From positions 186,001 through 250,000 of the forward strand of contig NZ_JAUXVR010000044.1 in NCBI RefSeq assembly GCF_030680395.1: a stretch of 64,000 nucleotides of DNA, read 5' to 3'. This DNA is from Methylobacter sp. (GTDB lineage: Bacteria > Pseudomonadota > Gammaproteobacteria > Methylococcales > Methylomonadaceae). Below are positions 17,878 through 26,815 of this stretch, piece by piece. A program made the translations under genes and the position numbers. Positions within the stretch are counted from its first letter, which is position 1. Every line of letters starts with the position of its first letter. The notes below the pieces were generated by a model. It saw only the letters and a list, made by a program, of their open reading frames with translations, did no database searches and was not told the origin of the DNA.

Positions 17878-18825
17878 TTATTTTTTCGCTGCGATAGCTT
17901 CGGCAGCTCTGACCACGTTATTCGCCATTTTTTCCGATGCCGCATCAATTAAACGACCATCTAATGCTGCCGCGCCTTTACCTTGAGCTGCCGCTTCCTT
18001 CAAAGCGACCAGAATGCGTTTTGCCTTCTCAACTTCAGCCGCCGGAGGAGTAAATATTTCATTGGCTAATTCGACTTGTGACGGATGTATCGCCCATTTA
18101 CCTTCGCAACCTAAAGCCGCCGCTCGCCTTCCGGCCATTTTGTAGCCATCGGGATCTTTAATATCGCCAAAAGGACCGTCAATAGGGCGTAAACCGTAAG
18201 CACGACACGCAACCGTCATTCGGCTGATTGCAAAATGCCATTGGTCGCCTGGATAGTCAGGATTTAAACCACCGATGTTCGTGGTTCTGGCACGGTTGCT
18301 TGCCGCGTAATCGGCCACACCGAAATGCAGAGCTTCAAGACGCCCCGACGCGCCGTTACGCGCAATGTCTTCAACATTAGCCATACCCAAAGCCGTTTCA
18401 ATCAAGGCTTCAATGCCGATTTTGTTTTTCAGCCCTTGTTGCATTTCCAGCTGGTTAAGCATGGCTTCAACCATATAAACATCGGCATAAACACCCACTT
18501 TAGGAATTAAAACCGTGTCCAGCTTTGCACCGCACTGCTCGACCAGATCCACCACATCACGCACCATATATTGAGTATCCAGGCCATTGATGCGCACAGA
18601 AATGGTTACGCCGTGTCCTTTCCAGTCCAGATCATTAATCGCTTCAATAATGTTCTTTCTGGCTTGTAGTTTGTCATCCGGAGCAACGGCATCCTCAAGA
18701 TCGAGAAAAATAAAATCAGCGCCACTTCTCATCGCTTTTTCAAACATTTCAGGGCTAGAACCCGGAACGGCTAATTCACAGCGTTGAACTCGTTGAACTG
18801 ACGCTGCATATAAGGTGTGGCTCAT
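17878..18825 (-). CDS. mcl: Malyl-CoA lyase
   Basis: 315 residues of the HpcH/HpaI-CitE family. Motifs are VPGSSPEMFEKAMRSGADF, FLDLEDAVAPDDK (metal-binding acidic residues), SVRINGLDTQY, DTVLIPKVG and IGIEALIETALGMANVEDIA. The C-terminal GCEGKWAIHPSQVELAN is typical of the family. It cleaves malyl-CoA to glyoxylate and acetyl-CoA, the final step of the serine cycle. Its length matches characterised MclA (about 324). It is the first gene of the minus-strand mcl-mtkA-mtkB group and diverges from sga. The shared 311-bp gap should hold both promoters; it contains copy 2 of the dispersed repeat. Confidence 0.94.
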   Translation of the reverse strand: MSHTLYAASVQRVQRCELAVPGSSPEMFEKAMRSGADFIFLDLEDAVAPDDKLQARKNIIEAINDLDWKGHGVTISVRINGLDTQYMVRDVVDLVEQCGAKLDTVLIPKVGVYADVYMVEAMLNQLEMQQGLKNKIGIEALIETALGMANVEDIARNGASGRLEALHFGVADYAASNRARTTNIGGLNPDYPGDQWHFAISRMTVACRAYGLRPIDGPFGDIKDPDGYKMAGRRAAALGCEGKWAIHPSQVELANEIFTPPAAEVEKAKRILVALKEAAAQGKGAAALDGRLIDAASEKMANNVVRAAEAIAAKK

Positions 18826-18860
18826 TTGTGCTTTCCTAATTTCAATGTTGTAAATCCATT

Positions 18861-18930
18861 CAGGTTGGCATAACCCGACATTTTTCGGCTACCATTGCCA
18901 GTGTCGGGTACGCTAGGTAAACCCGACTTA
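18861..18930. repeat. Dispersed intergenic repeat, copy 2
   Basis: This copy in the mcl/sga divergent gap contains AACCCGACATTTTTCGGCTA, followed by GTGTCGGGTACGCTAGGTAA and ACCCGAC. It shares the CCCGACATTTTTCGGC core with the copy at 17777. Its two CCCGAC/GTCGGG parts are complementary and can pair. Its position in a divergent promoter region could influence either gene's leader. Confidence 0.65.
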
Positions 18931-19136
18931 CGCGGCTTAAGCCGATCTTAAATCAACCGCACATTTTACTTTCAGAGGTCTCAAAGTCAATTTTTAAAGC
19001 TTATTTCCCAGCTCAAGCCCTAATCTGGCCTTGCCGATTTTTAGCGGCTATGTCATTATTGCCAGTTTTTGGACATTAGCTTTTTCAATGTCCAAGCTGC
19101 ATTTCAATCACTCAACCACTACAAAGAGGCAATGCA

Positions 19137-20303
19137 ATGGCTGGTCGTAACCATCTATATATTCCTGGCCCTACCAATGTGCCAAATGAAATTCTTAACG
19201 CTATGCATGTCAACATGGAAGACCATCGCTCTCCTGTGTTTCCAAAACTGCTGACACCTCTTTTACAAGATCTGAAAAAAATCTTTAAAACAGAAACCGG
19301 ACAAGCCTTTATTTTTCCCGCGACCGGCACCGCAGGTTGGGAAGTTGCGCTGACCAACACCTTAAATCCGGGCGACAAGGTTTTAATCTATCGCTTCGGT
19401 CAATTCAGCCATTTATGGGCTGAAATGGCAAAACGTCTGGGCTTCGACGTCGAAATTCATCAGGAAGTCTGGGGCAAAGGTATCCCTTTGGACAGAATGG
19501 AAGCGCGTTTAAAAGAAGACACCAACCACGAAATTAAAGCCGTTTTGGCGACGCATAACGAAACCGCTACCGGTGTTACCAGCGATATTGGCGGTGTTCG
19601 TAAAGCATTGAACGCGGCAAATCACCCTGCACTGTTATTTGTTGACGGCGTCAGCTCTATTGCAAGTCTCGACTTTCGCATGGACGAATGGGGCGTCGAC
19701 GGAGCCATCAGCGGCTCGCAAAAAGGCTTTATGATGCCTGCCGGCGGTGCGTTTCTGGCATTCAGCCAAAAAGCATTAAAAGCCGTTGAAACATCAACCT
19801 ATCCGCGTTGCTTCCTGGACTTAAAAGACCAGATGAACACCAACAAAGACGGCTATACGCCTTATACTCCGGCATTGCCTATTCTATACGGCTTGCGCAA
19901 AGCGTTAGACCTGTTACAGGAAGAAGGTTTGGAGAATGTTTTCGCGCGTCATCACCGTTTGGCCGAAGGCGTTCGTAAAGCTGTTGCCGCTTGGGGATTA
20001 ACAACCTGCGCTCACCCCGGTTTTGAATCGGACACAGTGACTGCGATTGTTGTTCCGGAAGACAAAGATGCCAGAGAGGTAATCAGCACCGCGTTTAGCA
20101 GATACGATATTTCTTTAGGCGCCGGTTTATCCGAACTTGCCGGTAAAGCTTTCCGTATCGGCCACGTCGGCGACATGAACGACGTTTCCATGCTCGGCGC
20201 TATCGCAGGCGTTGAAATGGCGATGCTGGACAACGGCTTTGATTTCAAGCCGGGTGCCGGCGTTGCAGCAGCGATTGAATACTATCGTTCAACAGCTCAG
20301 TAA
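19137..20303 (+). CDS. sga: Serine-glyoxylate aminotransferase
   Basis: 388 residues of the class V aminotransferase family (alanine/serine-glyoxylate type). The N-terminus GRNHLYIPGPTNVPNEILNAM and the PLP-lysine segment SGSQKGFMMPAGGAF are visible, as is FVDGVSSIASLDFRMDEWG. The enzyme transfers the amino group of serine to glyoxylate, giving hydroxypyruvate and glycine, which links the two ends of the serine cycle. ATG 19137 has an AGAGG site 7-8 bp upstream; another ATG five bases earlier is out of frame. It is divergent from mcl. The downstream 325 bp before hprA contain a long imperfect inverted-repeat element, so co-transcription with hprA is uncertain. Confidence 0.94.
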   Translation: MAGRNHLYIPGPTNVPNEILNAMHVNMEDHRSPVFPKLLTPLLQDLKKIFKTETGQAFIFPATGTAGWEVALTNTLNPGDKVLIYRFGQFSHLWAEMAKRLGFDVEIHQEVWGKGIPLDRMEARLKEDTNHEIKAVLATHNETATGVTSDIGGVRKALNAANHPALLFVDGVSSIASLDFRMDEWGVDGAISGSQKGFMMPAGGAFLAFSQKALKAVETSTYPRCFLDLKDQMNTNKDGYTPYTPALPILYGLRKALDLLQEEGLENVFARHHRLAEGVRKAVAAWGLTTCAHPGFESDTVTAIVVPEDKDAREVISTAFSRYDISLGAGLSELAGKAFRIGHVGDMNDVSMLGAIAGVEMAMLDNGFDFKPGAGVAAAIEYYRSTAQ

Positions 20304-20354
20304 CATCGCAGGGGCGTGTGCAACACGCCCCGCACGCCAACTTAAAGTAAAAAA

Positions 20355-20589
20355 TTCACCACGAAGGCACGAACGACTGCATGGATGCAGGAGGTAGGCA
20401 GAAAACCGCTCCTGCGTTTTCTGCATTCGCCACATCCCTGTGGCTTAGCAATGCAGAAGCAATTGCCGAGAACACGAAGCTTTGATTTCGTTTTCTATCA
20501 TGGCGTTATGTTTTAAACAGAAAGCCTGTATATTTAATTAGTAATTTTCATTCTGTTTTTTCTTCGTGCTCTTCGTGTCTTCGTGGTGA
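20355..20589. repeat. Long imperfect inverted-repeat element (CACGAAGG...CTTCGTGGTG), copy A
   Basis: The left end TTCACCACGAAGGCACGAA (20355-20373) is mirrored by TTCGTGTCTTCGTGGTGA (20572-20589). The inner flank TTCGTGCTC (20563-20571) extends the right end. The approximately 190-bp interior holds smaller repeats (GCATGGATGCAGGAGG, CTGCATTCGCC) and no frame. A related element lies at 40725-40853. The structure resembles a non-coding miniature inverted-repeat element sitting in the sga-hprA gap. Confidence 0.65.
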
Positions 20590-20628
20590 TATATCTTAAT
20601 CCACCACACGCCAACGTGAGGATAACCC

Positions 20629-21600
20629 ATGAGCAAACCCAAAGTCTTTGTTACCCGCAAATGGCCTGCCTCAGTCGAAGCCAAACTCAAAGCTCTTTAC
20701 GATGTAACGCTAAACGAAGATGACCGGCCGTTAACAGCAGACGAATTCAAATCCGCGCTGCAAAATTACGATGCCGTTTGTCCCACCGTTTGCGATTCAT
20801 TTCCTGCCGATGTTATCAACGTCGACAACAAACGCTGCAAAATTCTGGGCAACTTCGGGGTAGGCTACAACCATATCGACATCAACGCCGCCAAAGCGCA
20901 AGGTTTGGTTGTGAGCAACACACCCGGCGTGTTGACGCACAGCACTGCCGATATTGCGATGACCTTATTGTTAATGTCCGCACGTCGGGGCGCAGAAGGC
21001 GACCGTCTGGTACGTGCCAAACAATGGCAAGGCTGGTGCCCGACGCACATGCTGAGCAGCGATGTAACCGGCGCAACCCTGGGTCTGATCGGCTTCGGTC
21101 GTATCGCGCAAGCCATGGCAAGAAAAGCCCATCACGGCTTCGGCATGAAAATCGTCTATTTCAAACCCAGTCCGGCCGACGAATATGTCACCGACGACCT
21201 TAACGCGACCCGATGCGAGTCCATAGAAGAGCTGCTGCAAGTAGCCGACTACGTGTCGTTGCACTGCCCCGGCGGCGAGGCAACCCGGCATTTAATCAAT
21301 GCCGACATGCTCAACCTGATGAAACCGTCCGCGCACTTAATCAATACCGCCCGAGGCGACGTGGTTGACAGCGACGCGCTGATTGAAGCGCTCAAAAACA
21401 AACGGATTGCCGGAGCAGGCCTTGATGTTTATGAAGGGGAACCTAATGTCCACGAAGGCTTCCTGACCCTGGATAATGTATCGCTACTGCCGCATTTAGG
21501 CAGCGCCACCTTAGGGACACGCACAGCCATGGGTGAAAAAGTGTTAGCCAACCTGGCCGCATTCTTTGCCGGGGATCATCTCCCTGATCGGGTTGTTTAA
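20629..21600 (+). CDS. hprA: Hydroxypyruvate / glyoxylate reductase (D-2-hydroxyacid dehydrogenase)
   Basis: 323 residues of the D-isomer-specific 2-hydroxyacid dehydrogenase family. Seen are the substrate-domain segment NFGVGYNHIDINAAKAQG, the nucleotide motif GLIGFGRIAQAMARKA, the catalytic Arg region LINTARGDVVDSDALIEAL, the acidic residue in GLDVYEGEP and the catalytic His in LLPHLGSAT. In the serine cycle it reduces hydroxypyruvate to D-glycerate. The sequence is nearer to the glyoxylate/hydroxypyruvate reductase branch, so the name follows from context with sga and glycerate kinase. A GAGG ribosome-binding site lies before ATG 20629. Confidence 0.9.
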   Translation: MSKPKVFVTRKWPASVEAKLKALYDVTLNEDDRPLTADEFKSALQNYDAVCPTVCDSFPADVINVDNKRCKILGNFGVGYNHIDINAAKAQGLVVSNTPGVLTHSTADIAMTLLLMSARRGAEGDRLVRAKQWQGWCPTHMLSSDVTGATLGLIGFGRIAQAMARKAHHGFGMKIVYFKPSPADEYVTDDLNATRCESIEELLQVADYVSLHCPGGEATRHLINADMLNLMKPSAHLINTARGDVVDSDALIEALKNKRIAGAGLDVYEGEPNVHEGFLTLDNVSLLPHLGSATLGTRTAMGEKVLANLAAFFAGDHLPDRVV

Positions 21601-22076
21601 GAACCGAGGTTATTAAGAACGAATTAATATCGGGTTGCAAACCGCATGTAATCCGATAAATTCAAACGTTACCTGTACGAAGAAAATACCCATACTTAAA
21701 TACAATGAGTTTGAGAGAAAATCAGAACAATTTGCTCAACAAGTAAAAATCTATAACGTAAATGTCAACCAATCTGGCGTATGGTTATTTCTAGCCACGC
21801 TTGGCTGTTGAAGCATAAATGATCATGGGATGCAAAGAGCTGCGATGCTTTGTACCTTCATGATTTTTCGCATCAGCTTTTTACTGGTATTGCCAGCTGA
21901 CTATCTTTCATGTCTATTCTTAGGTGCCGGCATCGCATATTGGATGGGTTATTTTGCCTAACAAGGCTATAAAAAGCCTATACGTTGCGTGTGTGCCTTA
22001 GTTAAGTTTATATTGAAAGGGCACGCATAGCGTACACTACATCACTACCTCTATTAATAGATCCTTACGCAATCCT
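21601..22076. other. Intergenic region upstream of the RRM gene (476 bp)
   Basis: Mostly non-coding. A 38-codon hydrophobic frame at 21845-21961 has no clear ribosome-binding site and is not supported as a gene. A small hairpin AGGCT/AGCCT lies at about 21964-21980. A longer one, GTGTGCC...GGGCACGC, spans about 21990-22026 and sits in the probable leader of the RNA-binding protein gene. That is where leader structures that control RRM-protein synthesis would be expected. Confidence 0.4.
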
Positions 22077-22337
22077 ATGAAACTACTGATACGCAATCTA
22101 GCCCGCACCACAACAGAAGCAGAGCTTCGGGCTATGTTCGAAGCCCACGGCACAGTGCAGTCCTGCACCCTGGTAATGGATAACGAAACCGGCGACAGCA
22201 AGGGTTTTGGCTTTGTTGAGATGCCCAAGCAAGGCGAGGCCAAGACGGCAATGAATATCCTCAACGACAAAGATGTCGCGGGTAACAAAATCCGCGTTAA
22301 AAAGGCCGAATCGAAACAGGACAAGGGGAAAACATAA
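22077..22337 (+). CDS. RRM-type RNA-binding protein
   Basis: 86 residues that form one RNA-recognition motif. RNP2 is KLLIRNLA (residues 2-9) and RNP1 is KGFGFVEM (about 42-49), with aromatic residues at the RNA-contacting positions. The tail is Lys-rich (VKKAESKQDKGKT). Bacterial single-RRM proteins of this size (cyanobacterial Rbp and proteobacterial relatives) bind single-stranded RNA and are often cold-induced. The specific target is unknown. ATG 22077 follows a 476-bp non-coding leader region, and a compact terminator ends the transcript. Confidence 0.9.
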   Translation: MKLLIRNLARTTTEAELRAMFEAHGTVQSCTLVMDNETGDSKGFGFVEMPKQGEAKTAMNILNDKDVAGNKIRVKKAESKQDKGKT

Positions 22338-22355
22338 TTTGAATAATGGGTTTCC

Positions 22356-22386
22356 CGGTAGCCTGGAATGCTACCGCCTGTTTTTT
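22356..22386 (+). terminator. Rho-independent terminator of the RRM gene
   Basis: CGGTAGC (22356-22362) pairs with GCTACCG (22370-22376) over a seven-base loop, followed after four bases by six T. It starts 19 bp past the stop. Confidence 0.85.
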
Positions 22387-22486
22387 CCGCTCATGAAAAG
22401 GGTATGCGCAACCTACCCTGCATGACTTCGTTCATGCTGACAGATAACCTTTCAATTCTGACAAGATTGTAATCTGCTTGTCATAC

Positions 22487-22525
22487 TGCATGTTTGGAAT
22501 GGACTGTTAACATTCCAAACATGCA
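22487..22525. promoter_or_regulatory. Perfect 15-bp inverted repeat upstream of a lipoprotein-like frame
   Basis: TGCATGTTTGGAATG (22487-22501) is repeated exactly in reverse complement at 22511-22525 with a nine-base spacer. The right arm contains the first possible ATG (22521) of the gene region that follows. It could be a regulator-binding site or an RNA hairpin masking a start. There is no T run, so it is not a typical terminator. Confidence 0.55.
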
Positions 22526-22557
22526 ACGACTCATCCATCCGACACTCCTCCCTTACC

Positions 22558-22821
22558 TTGTTGAGCCTTTCGCTCACCGGTTGCGCCCGTTTTGAGGATC
22601 ATCCGCTAACTTCAGTCAATATTGTTGCGTTGCCGGGCGCGATCATCGGTATCGGCGTGGCGGCTTTAGGGCTTTTACCCTTGGCTTACGACATCGGCGC
22701 CGAATCGGACATGCTGAAACCATTGGCTATTGCGGCGATTGGAGCGCTGATGCTTTCCGTGTTATTGTCCCTGATAGCCACACCCAGGGTTTATTTTGTG
22801 ATGCGAACATTCAAAAAATAA
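22558..22821 (+). CDS. Small lipoprotein-like membrane protein, start uncertain
   Basis: The frame from TTG 22558 encodes 87 residues: LSLSLTGCARFEDHPLTS, which has an L-T-G-C lipobox, then two membrane helices (VALPGAIIGIGVAALGLLPLAY and LAIAAIGALMLSVLLSLIA) and a short basic tail. The charged N-terminal part of a signal peptide is missing in this frame. The next frame has ATG 22521 reading MQRLIHPTLLPYL, exactly what a signal peptide would need. A one-base change between about 22545 and 22560 would join the two, so either the gene is frameshifted or TTG is used. I do not recognise the family. A perfect inverted repeat precedes it and the CDF exporter follows 160 bp downstream. Confidence 0.5.
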   Translation: MLSLSLTGCARFEDHPLTSVNIVALPGAIIGIGVAALGLLPLAYDIGAESDMLKPLAIAAIGALMLSVLLSLIATPRVYFVMRTFKK

Positions 22822-22981
22822 ACTAAAAGGGTCGGTACAAAGAATCCGCATGATCGACCGGGCGGATATTTAGACCTAACGTTATACGATACAAGCTTAG
22901 GACAAATCCAAGCGCAAAACGGGAAAAGGCTATGCCGTTCCAAGATCATCAGTTATTTTGTCGGACAAAGGTTTATAAGTA

Positions 22982-23971
22982 ATGGCACATCATCATAAAC
23001 ACGATCATTCTGCCGGACACCATCACGGTACCTTGAATACCGCGGGGAATAACCAAGGGCGTACTTTCATCTTCACCATATTGCTGAATCTGGCATTTGT
23101 AGTGATTGAGTTCGCCTATGGCTTCATCGCCAATTCCACGGCATTAATGGCCGATGCGGGACATAATGCATCCGACGTGCTCGGCCTGCTGTTGGCATGG
23201 GGCGCAGTTATGTTGGCGCGCAAGCAGCCCAGTCTACGTTACACCTACGGACTGCGCAGCACCTCCATTCTGGCGGCGCTCGCTAATGCCGCATTACTCT
23301 TGGTGGCATGCGGGGCGATTGCATTGGAAGCCGGCCACCGCTTTGCACAGCCACCCGAGGTCGCCAGTCTAACGGTATCGGGTATCGCGGCGATTGGGAT
23401 AATCATCAATGGGCTGTCCGCGTGGCTGTTGAGGAAAGGCAGCAAGGATGATTTGAATATTCGGGGCGCTTACCTGCATATGTTGGCGGATACCGCCGTA
23501 TCGCTTGCCGTGGTAATAACCGGTCTGGCAATGTTTCATTTCGGCTGGTATTGGCTCGACCCGGCCATCAGTTTAGCGATTGTGCTCGTGATCGTGATCG
23601 GCACATGGGGCTTGCTGCGCGATTCGCTACGCTTGGCCTTGAGTGCCGTGCCTGAGCGGATAAATGCGCCTGCAATCGACATCTACCTGCGCCAATTGGA
23701 CGGCGTAAGCGACATTCACGATTTGCATATTTGGGGCTTGAGCACCACCGAAACTGCGTTGACGGTTCATTTGGTCATGCCTGACGGCTACCCTGGCGAT
23801 ATATTTTTGGATGACATCGCACAAACACTGGAAGAACGCTACTCCATTCATCACAGCACCTTGCAAATTGAACAAGGGACGACTCATCACGCATGCTCAC
23901 TGGCCGCGCAACCGAGTCTCCACGGCAAGTCCAAGAATAACCACCATTCGTTGATTCGCCTCAATGACTAA
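22982..23971 (+). CDS. Cation diffusion facilitator (Zn/Co/Cd efflux) protein
   Basis: 329 residues. A His-rich cytoplasmic N-terminus (HHHKHDHSAGHHHG) precedes six membrane helices. The paired metal-binding motifs typical of zinc CDF proteins are present: HNASD in helix II (MADAGHNASDVLGLLLAW) and HMLAD in helix V (HMLADTAVSLAVV). The C-terminal cytoplasmic domain contains DGVSDIHDLHIWGLSTTETALTVHL. These transporters export Zn2+ (also Co2+ or Cd2+) from the cytoplasm in exchange for protons. It is nearest the CzcD/ZitB branch. It overlaps the 3' end of the convergent fetB gene by four bases. Confidence 0.93.
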   Translation: MAHHHKHDHSAGHHHGTLNTAGNNQGRTFIFTILLNLAFVVIEFAYGFIANSTALMADAGHNASDVLGLLLAWGAVMLARKQPSLRYTYGLRSTSILAALANAALLLVACGAIALEAGHRFAQPPEVASLTVSGIAAIGIIINGLSAWLLRKGSKDDLNIRGAYLHMLADTAVSLAVVITGLAMFHFGWYWLDPAISLAIVLVIVIGTWGLLRDSLRLALSAVPERINAPAIDIYLRQLDGVSDIHDLHIWGLSTTETALTVHLVMPDGYPGDIFLDDIAQTLEERYSIHHSTLQIEQGTTHHACSLAAQPSLHGKSKNNHHSLIRLND

Positions 23972-24759
23972 GGCTTATCAATCACCTCATCCCTCAACAC
24001 ATCAAATGTATTGAAGGCGATATTGAGGCTGAGTTTCAAGTTAATGATGCAGGCGATAGTGGTACTGGTGAAAATACAGATCATGATAGCGATTTGATAT
24101 TTCACCGCCAACCACGGTTCGCTGCCGCCCAGGATTTGGCCTGTCATCATGCCGGGCAAGGATACCAGACCCATGGTCGCCATACCGGCAATGGTCGGAT
24201 TGAGCGCGGCTTTGACGGCATCGCGAAAATACGGACGCACCGCTTCCCAGCGTGTCGCCCCCAGCATTAGAAAGGTCGCATATTCGTTCTCGTTCTTGCG
24301 TAGCGTCGAATAAAAACGTTCTAACGCGATGACGTTTCCTTGCAGACAGTTGCCGAGAATCATACCCGCCAAAGGTACGATGTAACGGGCGTCGTAAAAG
24401 TGAGTCGGCTGAATGACCAGAATCACCAGATAAGCGGTGGAGAACAGTATGCTGGATGCAATAGCCATAAAAGTAGCCAGTACGAAATAACGCGCTTTAA
24501 GTCCTGCGCGTCGCAGAATACTTAAATCCGCGACTAACAACATCACAAGTATCCATAAGCCGTTGAGCCAGGGATGGTTAAGATCGAACAGCATTTTCAG
24601 GTAGATCCCAACCAGTGCCAACTGGATACTCATGCGCAGGATGCTGATGCCGATATCCCGACTCAAGCGTAAACCAATCAGCCTGAGCATTATCCAGGGC
24701 AGCAAACAAAGGCCGTAGAGCAGCGCCATCCGCGGCAGCTCAATATCAAGTGTTTCCAT
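23968..24759 (-). CDS. fetB: FetB-type ABC transporter permease (YbbM)
   Basis: 263 residues with about six to seven membrane helices. It contains RKNENEYATFLMLGATRWEA and ATMGLVSLPGMMTGQILGGSEP, the conserved EAA-like and LPGMM regions of the FetB/UPF0014 family. E. coli FetAB exports iron and protects against peroxide stress. Length matches (259 in E. coli). Its ATG (24759) lies inside the end of fetA with a 14-bp overlap, indicating translational coupling. It converges on the CDF exporter, so two metal exporters sit tail to tail here. Confidence 0.9.
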   Translation of the reverse strand: METLDIELPRMALLYGLCLLPWIMLRLIGLRLSRDIGISILRMSIQLALVGIYLKMLFDLNHPWLNGLWILVMLLVADLSILRRAGLKARYFVLATFMAIASSILFSTAYLVILVIQPTHFYDARYIVPLAGMILGNCLQGNVIALERFYSTLRKNENEYATFLMLGATRWEAVRPYFRDAVKAALNPTIAGMATMGLVSLPGMMTGQILGGSEPWLAVKYQIAIMICIFTSTTIACIINLKLSLNIAFNTFDVLRDEVIDKP

Positions 24760-25408
24760 TACCCTTTACCTGAGTCAATCGACCCGCTTCAAGTTCAAAA
24801 ACAATGCCGCAACGCTCCAACCACTCAGGGTCGTGAGCCACCGAAAGAACAGTCAAATGCGGATCGGTGAAAACATCGAACACGACTTGCTTGCTTTCCG
24901 CGTCCAGAGCACTGGTTATCTCATCCAGCAGATACAGTTTTTTGCCCAATAACAGACCCCGAGCCAGTGCAATCCGCTGTTTTTCGCCTCCGGAAATCCG
25001 GTTGCTTTCCTGTCGCAAAATATCCGCAGGCAAGTGCAGCCGTTGCAATACATCAATAAGTTGCGCTTCCGTAGGCCGATGATTGCGATGCGTTTTGAAT
25101 TGAAAAGGCAGCAGCAGCGCCTCCCGTACGCTTTCAGCACCCAGCATCGGTTCTTGTCCAATGTAAGCGGTACAGCTGCGAATCGCCTGAACGGATACCG
25201 GCGTCAGCGGCTGCTCCTGAAAGTAAACCGTACCTTGTTTTATAGAATGAAGTCCCAACAGGGTTTTCAGGATACTGCTTTTACCGGAGCCGGATTTGCC
25301 GCTTAACACCGCTTTTTCTCCAAGGAAGAGCGTAAAGCTGATGTCGGATAGGATCGTTTTTTCGTGGACAATGACCGATACGTGGTCGAATCGAATGATA
25401 GGAGACAT
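24746..25408 (-). CDS. fetA: FetA-type ABC transporter ATPase (YbbL)
   Basis: 220-residue ATPase subunit. Walker A is LSGKSGSGKSSIL (about residues 34-46), the ABC signature is RISGGEKQRIALARGLLL and Walker B is LYLLDEITSALD, with the switch His in LSVAHDPEW. Short length and pairing with the FetB permease identify the FetAB iron exporter. ATG 25408. The 120 bp upstream, between it and the mdh stop, contain nothing else I can support. Confidence 0.9.
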   Translation of the reverse strand: MSPIIRFDHVSVIVHEKTILSDISFTLFLGEKAVLSGKSGSGKSSILKTLLGLHSIKQGTVYFQEQPLTPVSVQAIRSCTAYIGQEPMLGAESVREALLLPFQFKTHRNHRPTEAQLIDVLQRLHLPADILRQESNRISGGEKQRIALARGLLLGKKLYLLDEITSALDAESKQVVFDVFTDPHLTVLSVAHDPEWLERCGIVFELEAGRLTQVKGNGNT

Positions 25409-25528
25409 TAAAATTGTTCCATATTAAATCCCCATGACGAAACCACGAATAACACTGTAGGGGCTACTTTGTAGTCGCTCCTGCAAGCATAGGTATCTAC
25501 CAGAGGAGCTTGGGCTAAACCGCCTTTT

Positions 25529-26509
25529 TTACCTCAACAAATGCTTAACCGCATCCCTTTCTTCTTTTAACTCAGTCTCGGTAATACGCATTCTTTGTCG
25601 ACTGAAATCGTTAATCTCCAAGCCTCTTACAACATTAACCTCGCCATCAACTACCGTTACCGGGAAAGAGTAAACCAACCCCGATTCAATGCCGTAATTG
25701 CCGTCCGATAACACAGCCATGCTTACCCAGTCGCCTGGTTCGGTACCCAAAGCCCAGGTTTTCATCTGGCCTATCGCCGCATTTGCAGCCGATGCGGCGC
25801 TGGATTGCCCTCTGGCTTTAATGATTTCCGCTCCCCGCTGCTGAACGATGGGAATAAATTCATTAACGTACCAACCCTTATCAACCAAAGACAAGGCATC
25901 CTGTCCTTTGACCTTGGCATGATAGATGTCCGGGTACTGCGTAGTCGAATGATTACCCCAAACAGTCATATTTTTTACATCAACCGGCAAAACGCCGCAT
26001 TTTTCAGCCAATTGGCTTAACGCCCGATTATGATCCAACCGTGTCATTGCAGAAAAATTCTCCGGCCTTAAATCCGGCGCATTGCTCAAGGCAATCAGGG
26101 CATTGGTGTTGGCAGGGTTACCCGTTACCAAGATTTTTACCTTTCTGCTTGCGACGTCATTCAAGGCCTTGCCTTGAACCGCAAAAATCTCTGCGTTCAC
26201 CTCCAACAAATCCTTGCGCTCCATGCCCGGTCCTCTTGGCCGCGCGCCAACCAAAAATGCATAGTCAACATTCTTAAAGGCCACGTTGGGATCGTCTGTG
26301 ACTTCAATGCGATGCAGCAGGGGGAAAGCGCAATCCTTTAACTCCATGACCACGCCTTGCAAGGCGCTCATTGCAGGGGTTATTTCAAGTAAATGCAATA
26401 CGATCGGCTGGTCGGCCCCGAGCAGCGCACCGGCGGCCAATCGAAACAGCAAAGAATAACTGATTTGGCCTGCGGCGCCTGTTACAGCGATGTGAACGGG
26501 TGTTTTCAT
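25529..26509 (-). CDS. mdh: Malate dehydrogenase (NAD-dependent)
   Basis: 326 residues of the cytosolic-type MDH family. The nucleotide motif is [17 protein letters not shown] (residues 9-25), where the G-x-x-G-x-x-x pattern is followed by LEITPAM. The substrate loop Arg residues are in [15 protein letters not shown], and the catalytic His is in [20 protein letters not shown] links oxaloacetate and malate; here it feeds malate to malate-CoA ligase. The length is typical (about 327-330). It lies alone on minus, divergent from mtdA, within the serine-cycle region. Confidence 0.95.
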   Translation of the reverse strand: MKTPVHIAVTGAAGQISYSLLFRLAAGALLGADQPIVLHLLEITPAMSALQGVVMELKDCAFPLLHRIEVTDDPNVAFKNVDYAFLVGARPRGPGMERKDLLEVNAEIFAVQGKALNDVASRKVKILVTGNPANTNALIALSNAPDLRPENFSAMTRLDHNRALSQLAEKCGVLPVDVKNMTVWGNHSTTQYPDIYHAKVKGQDALSLVDKGWYVNEFIPIVQQRGAEIIKARGQSSAASAANAAIGQMKTWALGTEPGDWVSMAVLSDGNYGIESGLVYSFPVTVVDGEVNVVRGLEINDFSRQRMRITETELKEERDAVKHLLR

Positions 26510-26815
26510 CTATTTTTCCTTTAATTTTATATTTTTTCCTAAGCTTGTTTCGATAAAGCTACCAAAATACCCGGAAAATATTACAACCAAATCCATTCCC
26601 GACAACGCACAACAACCACAGCATAAATCCATTTTTACAGATAATAACGAAGATAAGCCTCTACAAGCAAGCATATCAAAAAAACATACTCCAGATTCAA
26701 GCCGCACCCAAACAGGAAGCAGGCTAAATAAGGCACTGTTGAGTTTATTGAGTATAATATGCCGGTTTAATAATCGTATTCATGCATACTAGCCAAACCC
26801 ACTACGAGTAAGTTA
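26510..26815. other. Divergent mdh/mtdA promoter region (306 bp)
   Basis: Holds the upstream regions of both genes. A good -10 hexamer TATAAT lies at 26753-26758, about 58 bp before the mtdA ATG. No convincing -35 is visible at 17 bp; TTGAGT lies only 8 bp upstream. A 65-codon open frame on minus directly abuts mdh but starts without a ribosome-binding site and has Cys-rich, unrecognisable content, so it is not called. Confidence 0.45.

Noticed and set aside
21845-21961. 38-codon hydrophobic frame upstream of the RRM gene
   Set aside because: No ribosome-binding site or promoter and an irregular hydrophobic stretch; probably chance in an AT-rich leader region.
26510-26707. 65-codon minus-strand frame abutting the mdh start
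   Set aside because: Cys-rich, unrecognisable, no ribosome-binding site; it occupies the mdh promoter region.
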